Source: Arenibaculum pallidiluteum (GTDB lineage: Bacteria > Pseudomonadota > Alphaproteobacteria > Azospirillales > Azospirillaceae). From it: a DNA stretch of 64,000 nucleotides. Position 1 is the stretch's first letter; the number at the start of each line of letters is the position of its first letter. The notes beneath the pieces are model-generated. The model saw only the letters and a program-made list of their open reading frames with translations, did no database searches and was not told the origin of the DNA. This document shows positions 8,491 through 16,631 of the stretch, in pieces. Where the stretch lies: contig NZ_JAFIQU010000007.1 of NCBI RefSeq assembly GCF_017355985.1, positions 186,001 to 250,000 on the forward strand. The letters are read 5' to 3'. The position numbers were made by a program, and so were the translations under genes.

Positions 8491-8833
8491 GGGCGGCCTC
8501 CGGCCAGTGCGGCTGTCACGGCGCGGATGATGGGCGATCGGTCCGCCACGGGCGAGATGCCCGGACGGTAGAAGCCGGGACGCACAGCCGCTCCCACGCC
8601 TCGTGCGTTGGAATGAAAGACGGTGCCTGATGGAGCGCGCCGATCAACATCCGAGTGTTGAGGTTCGCAGTGAACTATTTCTGGAGATTTATTGCCGTAA
8701 ACTGGAGAACAATAATCCAATAACGTGAAACAGGCTACAATATTTATTTAACCTAGGCATCACGGGACTGCCGCATGGTGCCCATAGCTTCCCGCGCGTC
8801 AGCAGCACGCTGTCGCCCGGAAGGAGTGAGCTC
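8491..8833. other. Divergent intergenic region with AT-rich patch
   Basis: These 343 bases separate the small-gene pair (minus) from the alkaline phosphatase gene (plus). Roughly 8640-8765 is strikingly AT-rich for this genome and probably contains promoters for one or both sides. I found no convincing gene, tandem repeat or complete Pho box in it. Confidence 0.6.
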
Positions 8834-10450
8834 ATGGCCGACGTACAGACCCCCGTCTCGGCGAAGAACGTCATCTTCATGCTGCCAGACGGCGCTTCTG
8901 CGTCCTACATGGCGAACTACCACTATTTCAAGGAAGGGGCCGGTGCCCCGGTCTGGGAACCCCTGCTGAAGGGGATGGTGCAGACGGGATCGTTCAACAA
9001 CCCCGTGACTGACTCGGCGGCCGGCGCCACCGCCTATGCCACCGGTGTCGGAACCCGCAACGGCTCGGTCGGCGTCGACTTCTTCGGGAACGAGCTGACC
9101 TCGGTCATGGACCTCGCCTCCGATGCCGGCAAGGCGACCGGGATCGTCTCCACCGCGGCCATCACCGACGCCTCGCCCGCGGCGTTCGCCGCCAGCAATC
9201 CGCAGCGCGGCGATCAGGCCGACATAGCCCAGCAGTACGTCGGCGACAACGAGCTCGACGTGATCCTCGGAGCCGGCCGCGCTCAGTTCACCGACGAAGG
9301 GGAAGGCGGAGTTCAGCCCGACGGCACCGATCTGATCGGCCTCGCCGAACGGCAGGGCATGGCCTATGTCGACAGCGCCCGAGACCTGGCCGACTTCGAT
9401 GGCGGCCGGGTCCTCGGCCTGTTCAGCGACGAGGAGTATCTCGACCCCATCGGCGAGCGTCCGGCCGGGCAGCCGTCCCTGGCGCAGATGACCGAGGTCG
9501 CGCTCGACACGCTGTCCAGGGACGAGGACGGCTTCGTGCTGTTCCTCGAGGAGGAGAACACCGACACCTTCGGCCATGCCCATGACGCCGCCACGGCGAT
9601 GCACGCCATGGCGTCCTTCGAGGCCAGCATGCAGAAGGTGCTGGATTTCCAGAAAGAAAACCCGGACACGCTGGTCGTCATGGTCGCCGATCATGACACC
9701 GGCGGGATGTCGGTGCAGCCGGGCCCAGGGGCGACGCCCGCGGTGTTCCGCGACTTCACCGCAACGGCGGCGGCCGAGATGGCGGAGCGGTTCGATCCCG
9801 CCGACGCCGACTCCATCCGCGCTACCGTCGCCGAGCATACCGCGCTGACGCTGAGCGACGAGGAGATCGCGGCCCTGCAGGGCAGCGAGGATGTCGCGCT
9901 TGGCCTAGCGGAGCTGCTGAGCGCAAAGGGCGGCGTGGCGTTCACCACCACCGGCCACACCGGCGTCGACGTTCCGATCTACGCCATCGGCCCGGGTGCC
10001 GAGCTGTTCGCCGGCGTGCAGGCGAATTCGAGCGTCGGGCAGCACGTCGCCGATGCCTTGGGTCTGCCGCTGCCCCCAGACCAGCAGGATGGCGGTGCCG
10101 ACCGCATCGCGGTCACCAGCCTGTTCGACAGCGTCTTCGGCAGCATCCCGGCAGTGAACACGGTGCGCAACCTGGTGGCGCAGCTCCCGGAGGGCGGGCT
10201 GGACGGCTTGGCCGACCGCTTTGCGGGCCTGTGGGCAGGGCTGGACGATGCCGATTTCCTGTCCACCGTGCTGGAGAACACGTTCGATGCGCCGCCGGAG
10301 GCATCGGATCTCGCCCGTTGGAGCGAGGCCCTGGCGGACAATGGCGGTGATCGCGGTGACGTCCTGCTGAGCATCTCGGAGCTCCCGGAGCATATGGCCG
10401 CTCTGTTGACGCTCCCTGTTTCCCAAGCCGACTACAGTCCGATCGCCTGA
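8834..10450 (+). CDS. Alkaline phosphatase (PhoA superfamily) with C-terminal DUF4214-like domain
   Basis: The 538-residue protein has the alkaline phosphatase core: metal ligand D19 in FMLPDG, nucleophile S61 in VTDSAAGATAYATG, the acidic/His cluster EEENTDTFGHAHD, VADHDTGG, and TTGHTGVDVPIYAIGPGA. It should hydrolyse phosphate monoesters, probably outside the cytoplasm. No Sec signal peptide is present. The last 50 residues (FLSTVLENTFDAPPEASD, then RWSEALADNGG and DVLLSISELPEHM) match the DUF4214 pattern common in proteins exported by type I systems. The RBS AAGGAG lies 8 bases before the ATG. A strong hairpin terminator follows. Type I export is an inference; no transporter is in the window. 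Confidence 0.88.
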   Translation: MADVQTPVSAKNVIFMLPDGASASYMANYHYFKEGAGAPVWEPLLKGMVQTGSFNNPVTDSAAGATAYATGVGTRNGSVGVDFFGNELTSVMDLASDAGKATGIVSTAAITDASPAAFAASNPQRGDQADIAQQYVGDNELDVILGAGRAQFTDEGEGGVQPDGTDLIGLAERQGMAYVDSARDLADFDGGRVLGLFSDEEYLDPIGERPAGQPSLAQMTEVALDTLSRDEDGFVLFLEEENTDTFGHAHDAATAMHAMASFEASMQKVLDFQKENPDTLVVMVADHDTGGMSVQPGPGATPAVFRDFTATAAAEMAERFDPADADSIRATVAEHTALTLSDEEIAALQGSEDVALGLAELLSAKGGVAFTTTGHTGVDVPIYAIGPGAELFAGVQANSSVGQHVADALGLPLPPDQQDGGADRIAVTSLFDSVFGSIPAVNTVRNLVAQLPEGGLDGLADRFAGLWAGLDDADFLSTVLENTFDAPPEASDLARWSEALADNGGDRGDVLLSISELPEHMAALLTLPVSQADYSPIA

Positions 10451-10463
10451 GGCGGATGGGCAG

Positions 10464-10503
10464 CGCTGCATCCCGCCGGTCTATCCGAGGGCGGGATGCA
10501 GCG
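10464..10503 (+). terminator. Long hairpin terminator after alkaline phosphatase
   Basis: A 14-bp perfect stem CGCTGCATCCCGCC / GGCGGGATGCAGCG (10464-10477 with 10490-10503) has a 12-base loop and is followed by GCCTTTGTC. It begins 13 bases after the stop codon. Confidence 0.7.
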
Positions 10504-10571
10504 GCCTTTGTCGGGGATCGCGAGCATCCACCCTCGGGCCGCCGGCGAGGGCGCAGGCGCCGTTCCCGGCT

Positions 10572-11228
10572 TCAGCCGATGCGCACGGTCAGCTCGACGT
10601 CGTCGGTGAAGGGGATCGACAGATATCCCGCCATCGGCGAGCGCACGCGCTCGAGATACTCGGGGCAGAAATTGGCGTCGTCCGCGACGATGATCGCGCC
10701 CGGCCTGAGGCGGCTTTCCACCAAGCTCAGGATCTCGAGATAGAGCGCCTTGGTTCCGTCGAGCAGGAGCAGATCGATCGTCTCGGGCAGGTCGGCGCGA
10801 AGCGTCTTGAGGGCATCGCCCTCGCGGATCTCGACCAGGTCGGCGAGACCGCCCGCCGCGATATTCTCGCGCGCCCGCGCCGCCTTCGAGGGCTCGAACT
10901 CGGTGGTGATGAGGTGGCCCCCGCCATTGTCGCGCAGCGCCGCGGCGAGATGCAGGGTCGAGATGCCGAACGAGGTCCCGAACTCCACGATCGACCGCGC
11001 CCTTGTGGTCCGCGCCAGCATGTAAACCAGCATGCCGGTCTCCCGCGAGACGGCAAGCCAGTGGTCCTTCAGGCGCCCGTAAAGGTCGCAGTATCCGGTC
11101 TTGCTCTGCAACAGGCGTGCTCCGTTCCCGCCCGACTTCAAAGCCATGGCGGGGTCGGGATCCACATCGGTCTGCCCGAGCAACCGGTCCAGCAGGGGCG
11201 CAAGCGGCCCGGTCGTCAGCGTGCTCAT
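10572..11228 (-). CDS. SAM-dependent O-methyltransferase, class I
   Basis: This 218-residue protein resembles the COMT/CCoAOMT-like methyltransferase family. SAM motif I is VEFGTSFGISTLHLA (about 81-95), and an acidic residue follows in ITTEFEPSKA. LLLLDGTKALYLEIL and IIVADDANF give the usual metal/catalytic acidic positions. ATG at 11228 was preferred over the longer frame to 11288. The acceptor is unknown. It is divergent from a TetR regulator with a repeated motif in the shared region, so that regulator may control it. Confidence 0.75.
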   Translation of the reverse strand: MSTLTTGPLAPLLDRLLGQTDVDPDPAMALKSGGNGARLLQSKTGYCDLYGRLKDHWLAVSRETGMLVYMLARTTRARSIVEFGTSFGISTLHLAAALRDNGGGHLITTEFEPSKAARARENIAAGGLADLVEIREGDALKTLRADLPETIDLLLLDGTKALYLEILSLVESRLRPGAIIVADDANFCPEYLERVRSPMAGYLSIPFTDDVELTVRIG

Positions 11229-11661
11229 ATGTCGCTCCAATGCGTTGGTGAATGCGTCCTCGCCCCTGTCTTGGATACGACTATTCATTCGCGTTCGCTA
11301 ATCGCGTTGGCCCGCAGCTCCGAGGCCTCCCGCACAAGTTGTTGATTCTCCTCGCTAAAGGAGTTCGGGGCGAGGCGCCCGGGGGCCGGGCGGGGCCGGT
11401 CGTTTTCCAGCCACTGTTCAGGTTTCGGGGGGCGGTTTCGGGGGTTTAGCTTTCGCGGGCGGCGCGGCTGTGCTGGCAGCCGGCGGCCGGATCCGGAGCG
11501 CGCCATCGAGCGTGTGCGCAATGCAGCCCGCGGGTCCCTGTCGTCTATGAACGAGGTTGCGGCACCTCCGAACATTCGGTCCCGCAAAAATCGGGTCGTT
11601 GCATGAGGCTTAAAATGCGACTAATCGTTCACGTTGCCCGTTCGCGTTTGCGCGAGGCGCT
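11229..11661. promoter_or_regulatory. Divergent regulatory region with duplicated 18-bp motif
   Basis: The 433-bp gap between the methyltransferase and TetR genes carries no plausible gene. The motif CGACTATTCATTCGCGTT at 11278-11295 and CGACTAATCGTTCACGTT at 11618-11635 match at 15 of 18 positions. The copies lie 50 and 26 bases upstream of the two divergent start codons, as expected for operators of an autoregulated TetR protein. The binding role is inferred. Confidence 0.4.
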
Positions 11662-12294
11662 GTGACCAAGGGGCGAAGCGTCCGGATATCCTTGAAGAAG
11701 CAGCCGCAGCAGGCCCGCTCGACCGAGCTCGTCGCCGCGATCCTTGAGGCTGCCGTTCAGGTTCTCGCGAAGGAAGGCGCGCAGCGCTTCACCACGGCGC
11801 GGGTCGCCGAGAAGGCCGGCGTCAGCATCGGGTCGCTCTATCAGTACTTCCCGAACAAGGCCGCGATCCTCTTCCGCCTCCAAAGCGATGAATGGCAGCG
11901 GATGGCCGTCCTTCTACGCACCATTCTCGAGGATGCCGGCAGGCCGCCCCTGGAAAGGCTGCGTGCTCTGGTCCATGCCTTCGTCCGCTCCGAGTGCGAG
12001 GAGGCCGAGATGCGCGTGGCGCTCAACGACACCGCCCCGCTCTATCGGGACGCGCCCGAGACGCGGGAGGCACAAGCCGCGGGCTACCGCATCCTTCGCC
12101 TTTTCATCCATGAGGCTCTGCCCGGATCCGCGCAGGAGACCCGCGAACTGGCGGTGGACCTGATCATGACGACCATGAGCCGGGTGGCGAAGAGTTTCTC
12201 GGAGTCTCCCCGGACCGCGGCGGAGATCGATGCCTATGCTGACGCCATGGCTGACATGTTCTGCGCCTATCTCAAGGCTCTGGGGCGCGACTGA
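11662..12294 (+). CDS. TetR/AcrR-family transcriptional regulator
   Basis: The 210-residue protein has the TetR helix-turn-helix at about 20-66 (RVAEKAGVSIGSLYQYFPNKAAIL) and a divergent helical ligand domain. The start is GTG at 11662; the basic N-terminal stretch RISLKKQPQQARS is usual for the family. Neighbouring genes are the divergent methyltransferase and a convergent small exported protein, so repression of the methyltransferase is the most likely role. The ligand is unknown. Confidence 0.85.
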   Translation: MTKGRSVRISLKKQPQQARSTELVAAILEAAVQVLAKEGAQRFTTARVAEKAGVSIGSLYQYFPNKAAILFRLQSDEWQRMAVLLRTILEDAGRPPLERLRALVHAFVRSECEEAEMRVALNDTAPLYRDAPETREAQAAGYRILRLFIHEALPGSAQETRELAVDLIMTTMSRVAKSFSESPRTAAEIDAYADAMADMFCAYLKALGRD

Positions 12295-12340
12295 GCCGAA
12301 GAGCGAGGGCTGGCGCTCTCACGCCAGCCCTCGGCGGACC

Positions 12341-12661
12341 TCACATGCGCGAGTAGGGCCCGCCCACCGACTGGTCGAAATCCGGCCGATGCTGTGCCGC
12401 CGCGGGCGCATCTGTGGCCGTTCGGGGATCGAGGCGCGTCGGTCCCGACCCCGGCTCCGGCGCTGCCGACAGGGCGCCGGTCCCGAACGGCCTGGCGGCG
12501 GCATGCCCCATTTCCGCGTTTCCGGAAGCCGCGTGCCCGGGGTGCCGCGGCATCTCGGCCGCGCTGCCGGGGAACAGCGGGTTCGGAGATCCCTCCCCGG
12601 CGAGGGCGGCGCCCGTCGCCAGCACGGCGGATAGGGCAAGGGCATAGGCGATGGTCTTCAT
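12341..12661 (-). CDS. Small exported protein of unknown function
   Basis: This 106-residue product starts with a clear signal peptide (MKTIAYALALSAVLATG, cleavage near ALAGEG). The mature part is Pro/Gly/Ala-rich with scattered His and Met, including PRHPGHAASGNAEMGH, and is probably disordered in the periplasm. The ATG at 12661 is the natural start, because three upstream residues would only displace the signal peptide. I see no cysteine for lipidation. No family is recognised. Confidence 0.6.
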   Translation of the reverse strand: MKTIAYALALSAVLATGAALAGEGSPNPLFPGSAAEMPRHPGHAASGNAEMGHAAARPFGTGALSAAPEPGSGPTRLDPRTATDAPAAAQHRPDFDQSVGGPYSRM

Positions 12662-12815
12662 GATGGACACCTTTCGAGGATTGCTGTGGCGTTGCGTATC
12701 GGGCGCCGCGCGGTCACGCCGGCAGTCCGCTCAGGCTGCTTGCCGTGTTGCGGCGATGGCCGCGGCTTCGGTTCGCGGCGCCAGGTCGGGGCGGGCCGGG
12801 CCCGTCCGGTCCGCG

Positions 12816-13091
12816 TCAGTACGGCCAGATCGGGAACGGCGGCACCTCCGCCGCCGGCACCGTGCGGCGGATCCGCATTGCGCGGATCAGCGCCGACGGG
12901 ATCCGGGTCAGGGCCGCGAGCCGGCCGGGGAGCCCGGCCTCCGTCTCGATGACTCCTGTCCCGATGGCTCCGGTCCCGACGGCTCCCGTCCCGATGGCCC
13001 CTATGCCATGGGTGACGGTCCCATGCGCGCCGGGCCGGCGCCCGGTGGTGTCATGGGGATCCGATGTCTGTCGCGACGGCAAGGATCTCAT
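12816..13091 (-). CDS. Doubtful ORF with Gly-Thr-Gly-Ala-Ile repeats
   Basis: The 91-residue frame from ATG 13091 translates the 15-bp repeat into GTGAI/GTGAV-like pentapeptides and ends in EVPPFPIWPY. It has no signal peptide. An AGGG sequence lies near the start. The opposite strand is also open over the repeat, so this could be repeat-driven chance. I list it with low confidence. Confidence 0.2.
   Translation of the reverse strand: MRSLPSRQTSDPHDTTGRRPGAHGTVTHGIGAIGTGAVGTGAIGTGVIETEAGLPGRLAALTRIPSALIRAMRIRRTVPAAEVPPFPIWPY
12947..13036. repeat. Degenerate 15-bp tandem repeat
   Basis: Units start at 12947 (CGATGACTCCTGTCC), 12962 (CGATGGCTCCGGTCC), 12977 (CGACGGCTCCCGTCC), 12992, 13007 and 13022, with decay in the last three. 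The 15-bp period keeps all frames open. Confidence 0.7.
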
Positions 13092-13349
13092 TTTCGCCCT
13101 GCGCTGCAGTGGAGCCGGTTGATGCCGGCGCGCGCGCCAGGGCCCCAAAGGGAGGCCCCGAGGGACGGCGGGTGCCCCGACGCCCCGGTGCGTGCGGCGG
13201 GACCATCGGGTCCCGCGAGCCGAGGCTGCGAGGATCTCGGGCGCAGGTTGCGCGACGATTTCAGCGGGCGTGAACCCGGCTACATCTCGAACAGAGCCCG
13301 GCGCGCCGGAGAGAGGCCGGTCCGGCAGGGCTCGCGGTGGCCAGGGCGC

Positions 13350-13814
13350 CTAGAAGTCCAGCGGCGCGTTGTCGACGACCTCCTTCATCACGAAGAAGGA
13401 GCGTGTCTGCCGCACGCCGGGAAGGGCGATCAGCTTTTCGCCGTGGAGGCGGTTGAAGTCGGCGATGCCCGCGACCCGGATCTTCAGGAAGTAGTCGAAG
13501 TCCCCTGCCACCAGGTGGCAGTCCAGGACGAAGGCAAGCTTCGCGACGGCCGCTTCGAAGGCGCCGAAGCTCTCGGGCGTCGACCGGTCGAGGACGATTC
13601 CGACCATCACCAGCGTGCCCCGCTCGACCTTTTGCGGCGCGATGATCGCCCGCACGCCAGCGACGAAGCCGTCGCGGAACAGCCGCTGCAGGCGCCTGTG
13701 GCCCGTGGCGGCACTGACGCTGACGCGCTGCGCGAGCTCGGCGTTTGTCAGGCGCCCGTCCTGCTGGAGCAGGCGCAGCATTTTCAGATCGATGCGGTCC
13801 AGCCCATCGTCCAT
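13350..13814 (-). CDS. acdR: Lrp/AsnC-family regulator of ACC deaminase
   Basis: This 154-residue Lrp-type protein has an N-terminal helix-turn-helix (about 5-50: DRIDLKMLRLLQQDGRLTNAEL with VSVSAATGHRRLQRL) and a C-terminal RAM/ligand domain (about 65-145, including VAGDFDYFLKIRV). It is divergent from acdS with 160 bp between start codons, the typical layout in which AcdR activates the deaminase gene. The functional name rests on that context. A near-perfect inverted repeat at 13857-13888 is a candidate binding site. Confidence 0.8.
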   Translation of the reverse strand: MDDGLDRIDLKMLRLLQQDGRLTNAELAQRVSVSAATGHRRLQRLFRDGFVAGVRAIIAPQKVERGTLVMVGIVLDRSTPESFGAFEAAVAKLAFVLDCHLVAGDFDYFLKIRVAGIADFNRLHGEKLIALPGVRQTRSFFVMKEVVDNAPLDF

Positions 13815-13856
13815 GGAAGCTCCTTCCGAAAAGGTCAGCCCTGACGGAAGCCATGG

Positions 13857-13888
13857 GCAGTCGTCAGGTCATTCTCTCAGATGACTGC
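13857..13888. promoter_or_regulatory. Inverted repeat between acdR and acdS
   Basis: GCAGTCGTC (13857-13865) and GATGACTGC (13880-13888) pair at 8 of 9 positions around a 14-base centre. Inside it lies a second pair, GTCAT / ATGAC. The position midway between the divergent genes fits an Lrp-type operator. This is inferred from symmetry only. Confidence 0.4.
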
Positions 13889-13974
13889 TCAAATATGCAG
13901 CGCAATCAGAGAGCACCTTTCCCAGGGCAGGAGCTAGTCTTTCCCCATCACCTCGCTGCCAAGGAGATGGAAGG

Positions 13975-14988
13975 ATGCTGGAAAGCTTCGAACGCTATCC
14001 CCTCACGTTCGGGCCCACGCCCATCGAAAGGCTCGGGCGGCTTTCCGCATATCTCGGCGGCAGCGTAGAAGTATACGCGAAGCGGGAGGACTGCAATTCG
14101 GGACTTGCCTATGGCGGCAACAAGCTGCGCAAGCTCGAATACATCATTCCCGATGCCATCGCCTTGGGGGCCGACACGCTGGTCTCGATCGGCGGCGTGC
14201 AGTCCAACCACACGCGGATGGTGGCGGCGGTCGCAGCGAAGATCGGCATGAAATGCCGGCTCGTGCAGGAGGCCTGGGTGCCGCACGAGGACGCCGTCTA
14301 CGACCGGGTCGGCAACATCATGCTCAGCCGCATCATGGGTGCCGATGTCAGGCTTGTCGAGGAGGGCTTCGACATCGGCATCCGCGGGAGCTGGCAGAAT
14401 GCCATCGACGAGGTCAGGGCCACGGGCGGCCGGCCCTATGCCATCCCGGCCGGGGCCTCGGTGCACAAATACGGCGGCCTCGGCTATGTCGGCTTCGCGG
14501 AGGAGGTCCGCGCCCAGGAGCGCGATCTCGGCTTCGCCTTCGACTACATCGTCGTCTGCACCGTCACGGGGTCGACCCATGCGGGGATGACCGTCGGCTT
14601 CGCCGCCGACGGACGCCAGCGCCGGGTGATCGGGATCGACGCGTCCGCCACGCCGGCGCGGACCAGGGCCCAGGTCCTGGAGATCGCGTGCAGCACGGCC
14701 GCCCTGGTCAATCTCGGGCGAGACCTGTCGGAGGAGGACGTGGTCCTTCTCGAAGACTACGCCTACCCCGTCTACGGCGTGCCTTCGGAGGAAACGAAGA
14801 ACGCGATCCGCCTGTGCGCGCGCCTTGAAGGAATGATCACGGACCCGGTCTACGAGGGGAAATCCATGCAGGGCCTGATCGACCTCGTGCAAAAGGGCTA
14901 CTTTCCTGCCGGCTCCCGGGTTCTCTACGCCCATCTCGGCGGCGCGCCCGCGTTGAACGGCTACGGCTACACCTTCCGGAACGGGTGA
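13975..14988 (+). CDS. acdS: 1-aminocyclopropane-1-carboxylate deaminase
   Basis: AcdS converts the plant ethylene precursor ACC to 2-oxobutyrate and ammonia using PLP. The 337-residue length is exact for the family. The PLP lysine is K50 in YGGNKLRK. The residues that separate true ACC deaminases from D-cysteine desulfhydrases are present: E294 in DPVYEGKS and L321 in [15 protein letters not shown], matching E295 and L322 of reference enzymes with a one-residue offset. The RBS is in AAGGAGATGGAAGG. The gene suggests plant contact or ACC use in soil. A small gene follows after 4 bases. Confidence 0.95.
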   Translation: MLESFERYPLTFGPTPIERLGRLSAYLGGSVEVYAKREDCNSGLAYGGNKLRKLEYIIPDAIALGADTLVSIGGVQSNHTRMVAAVAAKIGMKCRLVQEAWVPHEDAVYDRVGNIMLSRIMGADVRLVEEGFDIGIRGSWQNAIDEVRATGGRPYAIPAGASVHKYGGLGYVGFAEEVRAQERDLGFAFDYIVVCTVTGSTHAGMTVGFAADGRQRRVIGIDASATPARTRAQVLEIACSTAALVNLGRDLSEEDVVLLEDYAYPVYGVPSEETKNAIRLCARLEGMITDPVYEGKSMQGLIDLVQKGYFPAGSRVLYAHLGGAPALNGYGYTFRNG

Positions 14989-14992
14989 TGCG

Positions 14993-15295
14993 ATGGAAGC
15001 CGTCATTCTTTGCGGGGTTCCCGCCGCCGAGGCGGGGATCCAGAAGATGATCCTCGACTGCGTGACCCTGCTGGAGACCGAGGGCGCCGGCACGCTCGGC
15101 TTCGTCGGCCGCGGGCCGGACGGCGATGCGGGCGGCAGGACGATCATCGCCGTCAGGCTTGCCAGCGTCGGGCGCGCGGAGACGCTCATGCGGACCTGGC
15201 GCCGCGAGCGCGGATTCCCGCCGACGGTGGAGCTCACGCTGCTCCGCGTGGAGGGCGCAGGGCATCACGGCGGGCTCGCGGCGATGTTCCCCTGA
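14993..15295 (+). CDS. Small hypothetical protein cotranscribed with acdS
   Basis: The 100-residue protein starts 4 bases after the acdS stop codon, so it almost certainly shares its transcript. The sequence (MEAVILCGVPAAEAGIQKM, later TIIAVRLASVGRAETLMRTW) looks like a small alpha/beta domain and has no signal peptide. I do not recognise the family. The tight linkage suggests a role connected with ACC or 2-oxobutyrate metabolism, but nothing in the sequence shows it. Confidence 0.6.
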   Translation: MEAVILCGVPAAEAGIQKMILDCVTLLETEGAGTLGFVGRGPDGDAGGRTIIAVRLASVGRAETLMRTWRRERGFPPTVELTLLRVEGAGHHGGLAAMFP

Positions 15296-15313
15296 CGCCG
15301 CGGGCCCGGAGGG

Positions 15314-16456
15314 CTAACGGCCCTTGTGGTCGAGCGCCTCGAGAGCCCATCGCAGCTGCCGGTCGGCGGCGCGCAGCTTGATCTCGTCCGCGGTCAGGGC
15401 CGCGAGATTCGCAAGGATCTGCTTCTGCGTCTCGTCGAAGCTGCGCGGCCGTACGTCGATCACGCAGAGCGAGGCGACGGCGAAGCCGTCGGCATCGATC
15501 ACCGGGCACCCGGCATAGAACCGGAAGCCCGGCCCGCCTATGACGGCGGGATTGTCCGCGAAGCGCTCGTCCGCCGTGAGGTCTTCGGCGACGAAGACCC
15601 CCTCCTGCAGGATCGTGTGATTGCAGAAGGCCCAGCTTCGCGGCGTCTCGATCATGTCGAGCCCCTGGCGCGACTTGAACCACTGCCGCGTCGGGGTGAG
15701 CAGTGTGAGCAGGGCGACAGGCACATCGAGGGTGCGCGTCGCCAGCCAGGTCAGGCGGTCGAAGCAGTCCTCGGGCGGCGTGTCGACGAGCCCCAGGCGC
15801 TCGACCGCGAGAAGCCGCTGGCCCTCGTTCCCGGGAACGGGAAAGGGCGGCGTCCCCTCGAATGGAACGATTGGCCCGCCGGTGCCGCGAAGGGTGGCTT
15901 CCAGCGCCTCGGGCAGGGTGGGCAGCCCATCGATGAACCGCGTGGACCCCGTATCATGACCGCCTGTGCCGTTCCGGGCGGCCGCGCGGCCGACGACCAG
16001 CACGCGGGTGTGGCCGAGCGCCGGGTTGGACCGCAGGCTGTCCAGGATCGCCTGCCGGCCGCTGTCCGGCTGCTCGGCCTCGATCACCACGACGGCCGGC
16101 AGCCGGTAGCCGATCGCGAGCAGCGCCGCATGGGTGTCCGAATAGCTATCGAGGGCGCCACAGCCCGCCTTGACCAGCGCTCTTTCATAATCGGCGATGC
16201 GTTCCGGCCGGGCGATCAGGACGACCCGTGCCGAGGCGAAAGCCGGCGCGACCCGTTCCGGGGCGGACTCCGTCTCCCCATCCGCACCCGGCACCAGCGC
16301 CAGGACGTCCCGGCGGTACACCCGGCGATGACCGCCCGGCGTCTTCCACGACGGGACGGAGCCGCTCTCGATCAGAAGCTGAGCCGTCCGCACCGAGACA
16401 CCCAGGATCCTGGCCGCATCCGTCGTCGTCAGGATCTCCTTGTCCGAACCGTACAT
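15314..16456 (-). CDS. MerR-like HTH protein with receiver-like and GAF domains
   Basis: The 380-residue protein has three parts. Residues 9-53 form a MerR/excisionase-type DNA-binding helix-turn-helix (TTTDAARILGVSVRTAQLLI, then TPGGHRRVYRRDV). About 75-190 resemble a receiver-like alpha/beta domain (ARVVLIARPERIADYERAL, AVVVIEAEQPDSG) without an obvious phospho-acceptor signature. About 215-370 form a GAF sensor domain (RLGLVDTPPEDCFDRLTWLA, RFYAGCPVIDADGFAVASLC). It may be a one-component light, redox or ligand-sensing regulator. It diverges from the GMC oxidoreductase gene, a possible target. Confidence 0.7.
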   Translation of the reverse strand: MYGSDKEILTTTDAARILGVSVRTAQLLIESGSVPSWKTPGGHRRVYRRDVLALVPGADGETESAPERVAPAFASARVVLIARPERIADYERALVKAGCGALDSYSDTHAALLAIGYRLPAVVVIEAEQPDSGRQAILDSLRSNPALGHTRVLVVGRAAARNGTGGHDTGSTRFIDGLPTLPEALEATLRGTGGPIVPFEGTPPFPVPGNEGQRLLAVERLGLVDTPPEDCFDRLTWLATRTLDVPVALLTLLTPTRQWFKSRQGLDMIETPRSWAFCNHTILQEGVFVAEDLTADERFADNPAVIGGPGFRFYAGCPVIDADGFAVASLCVIDVRPRSFDETQKQILANLAALTADEIKLRAADRQLRWALEALDHKGR

Positions 16457-16631
16457 CGCATCCTCGTCCAGGCCGCCATGCCGCCCACCGCGCCGATGAA
16501 GTTCGTCCCAGTTTGCCCACTTGACAAGGGGCGCAAAATGATTTTTTTGATGGATCTGATAAATTTGATAACTCAGTCCGACATCGCCGGGAGCGCAGCC
16601 CAGGCGCCCACAATTTTTTCAGGAGCATCCC

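Larger units (their letters stand above)
12662..13349. other. 688-bp region without a convincing gene
   Basis: This gap lies between the small exported protein and acdR, both on the minus strand. It contains a 15-bp tandem repeat at about 12947-13036 and one weak minus-strand ORF (12816-13091). The rest is GC-rich sequence without recognisable protein or RNA features. Confidence 0.5.

Noticed and set aside
8491-8833. Pho box upstream of the alkaline phosphatase gene
   Set aside because: One CTGTCAC half-site is visible near 8512 but no second half-site with the right spacing, and it is far from the start codon.
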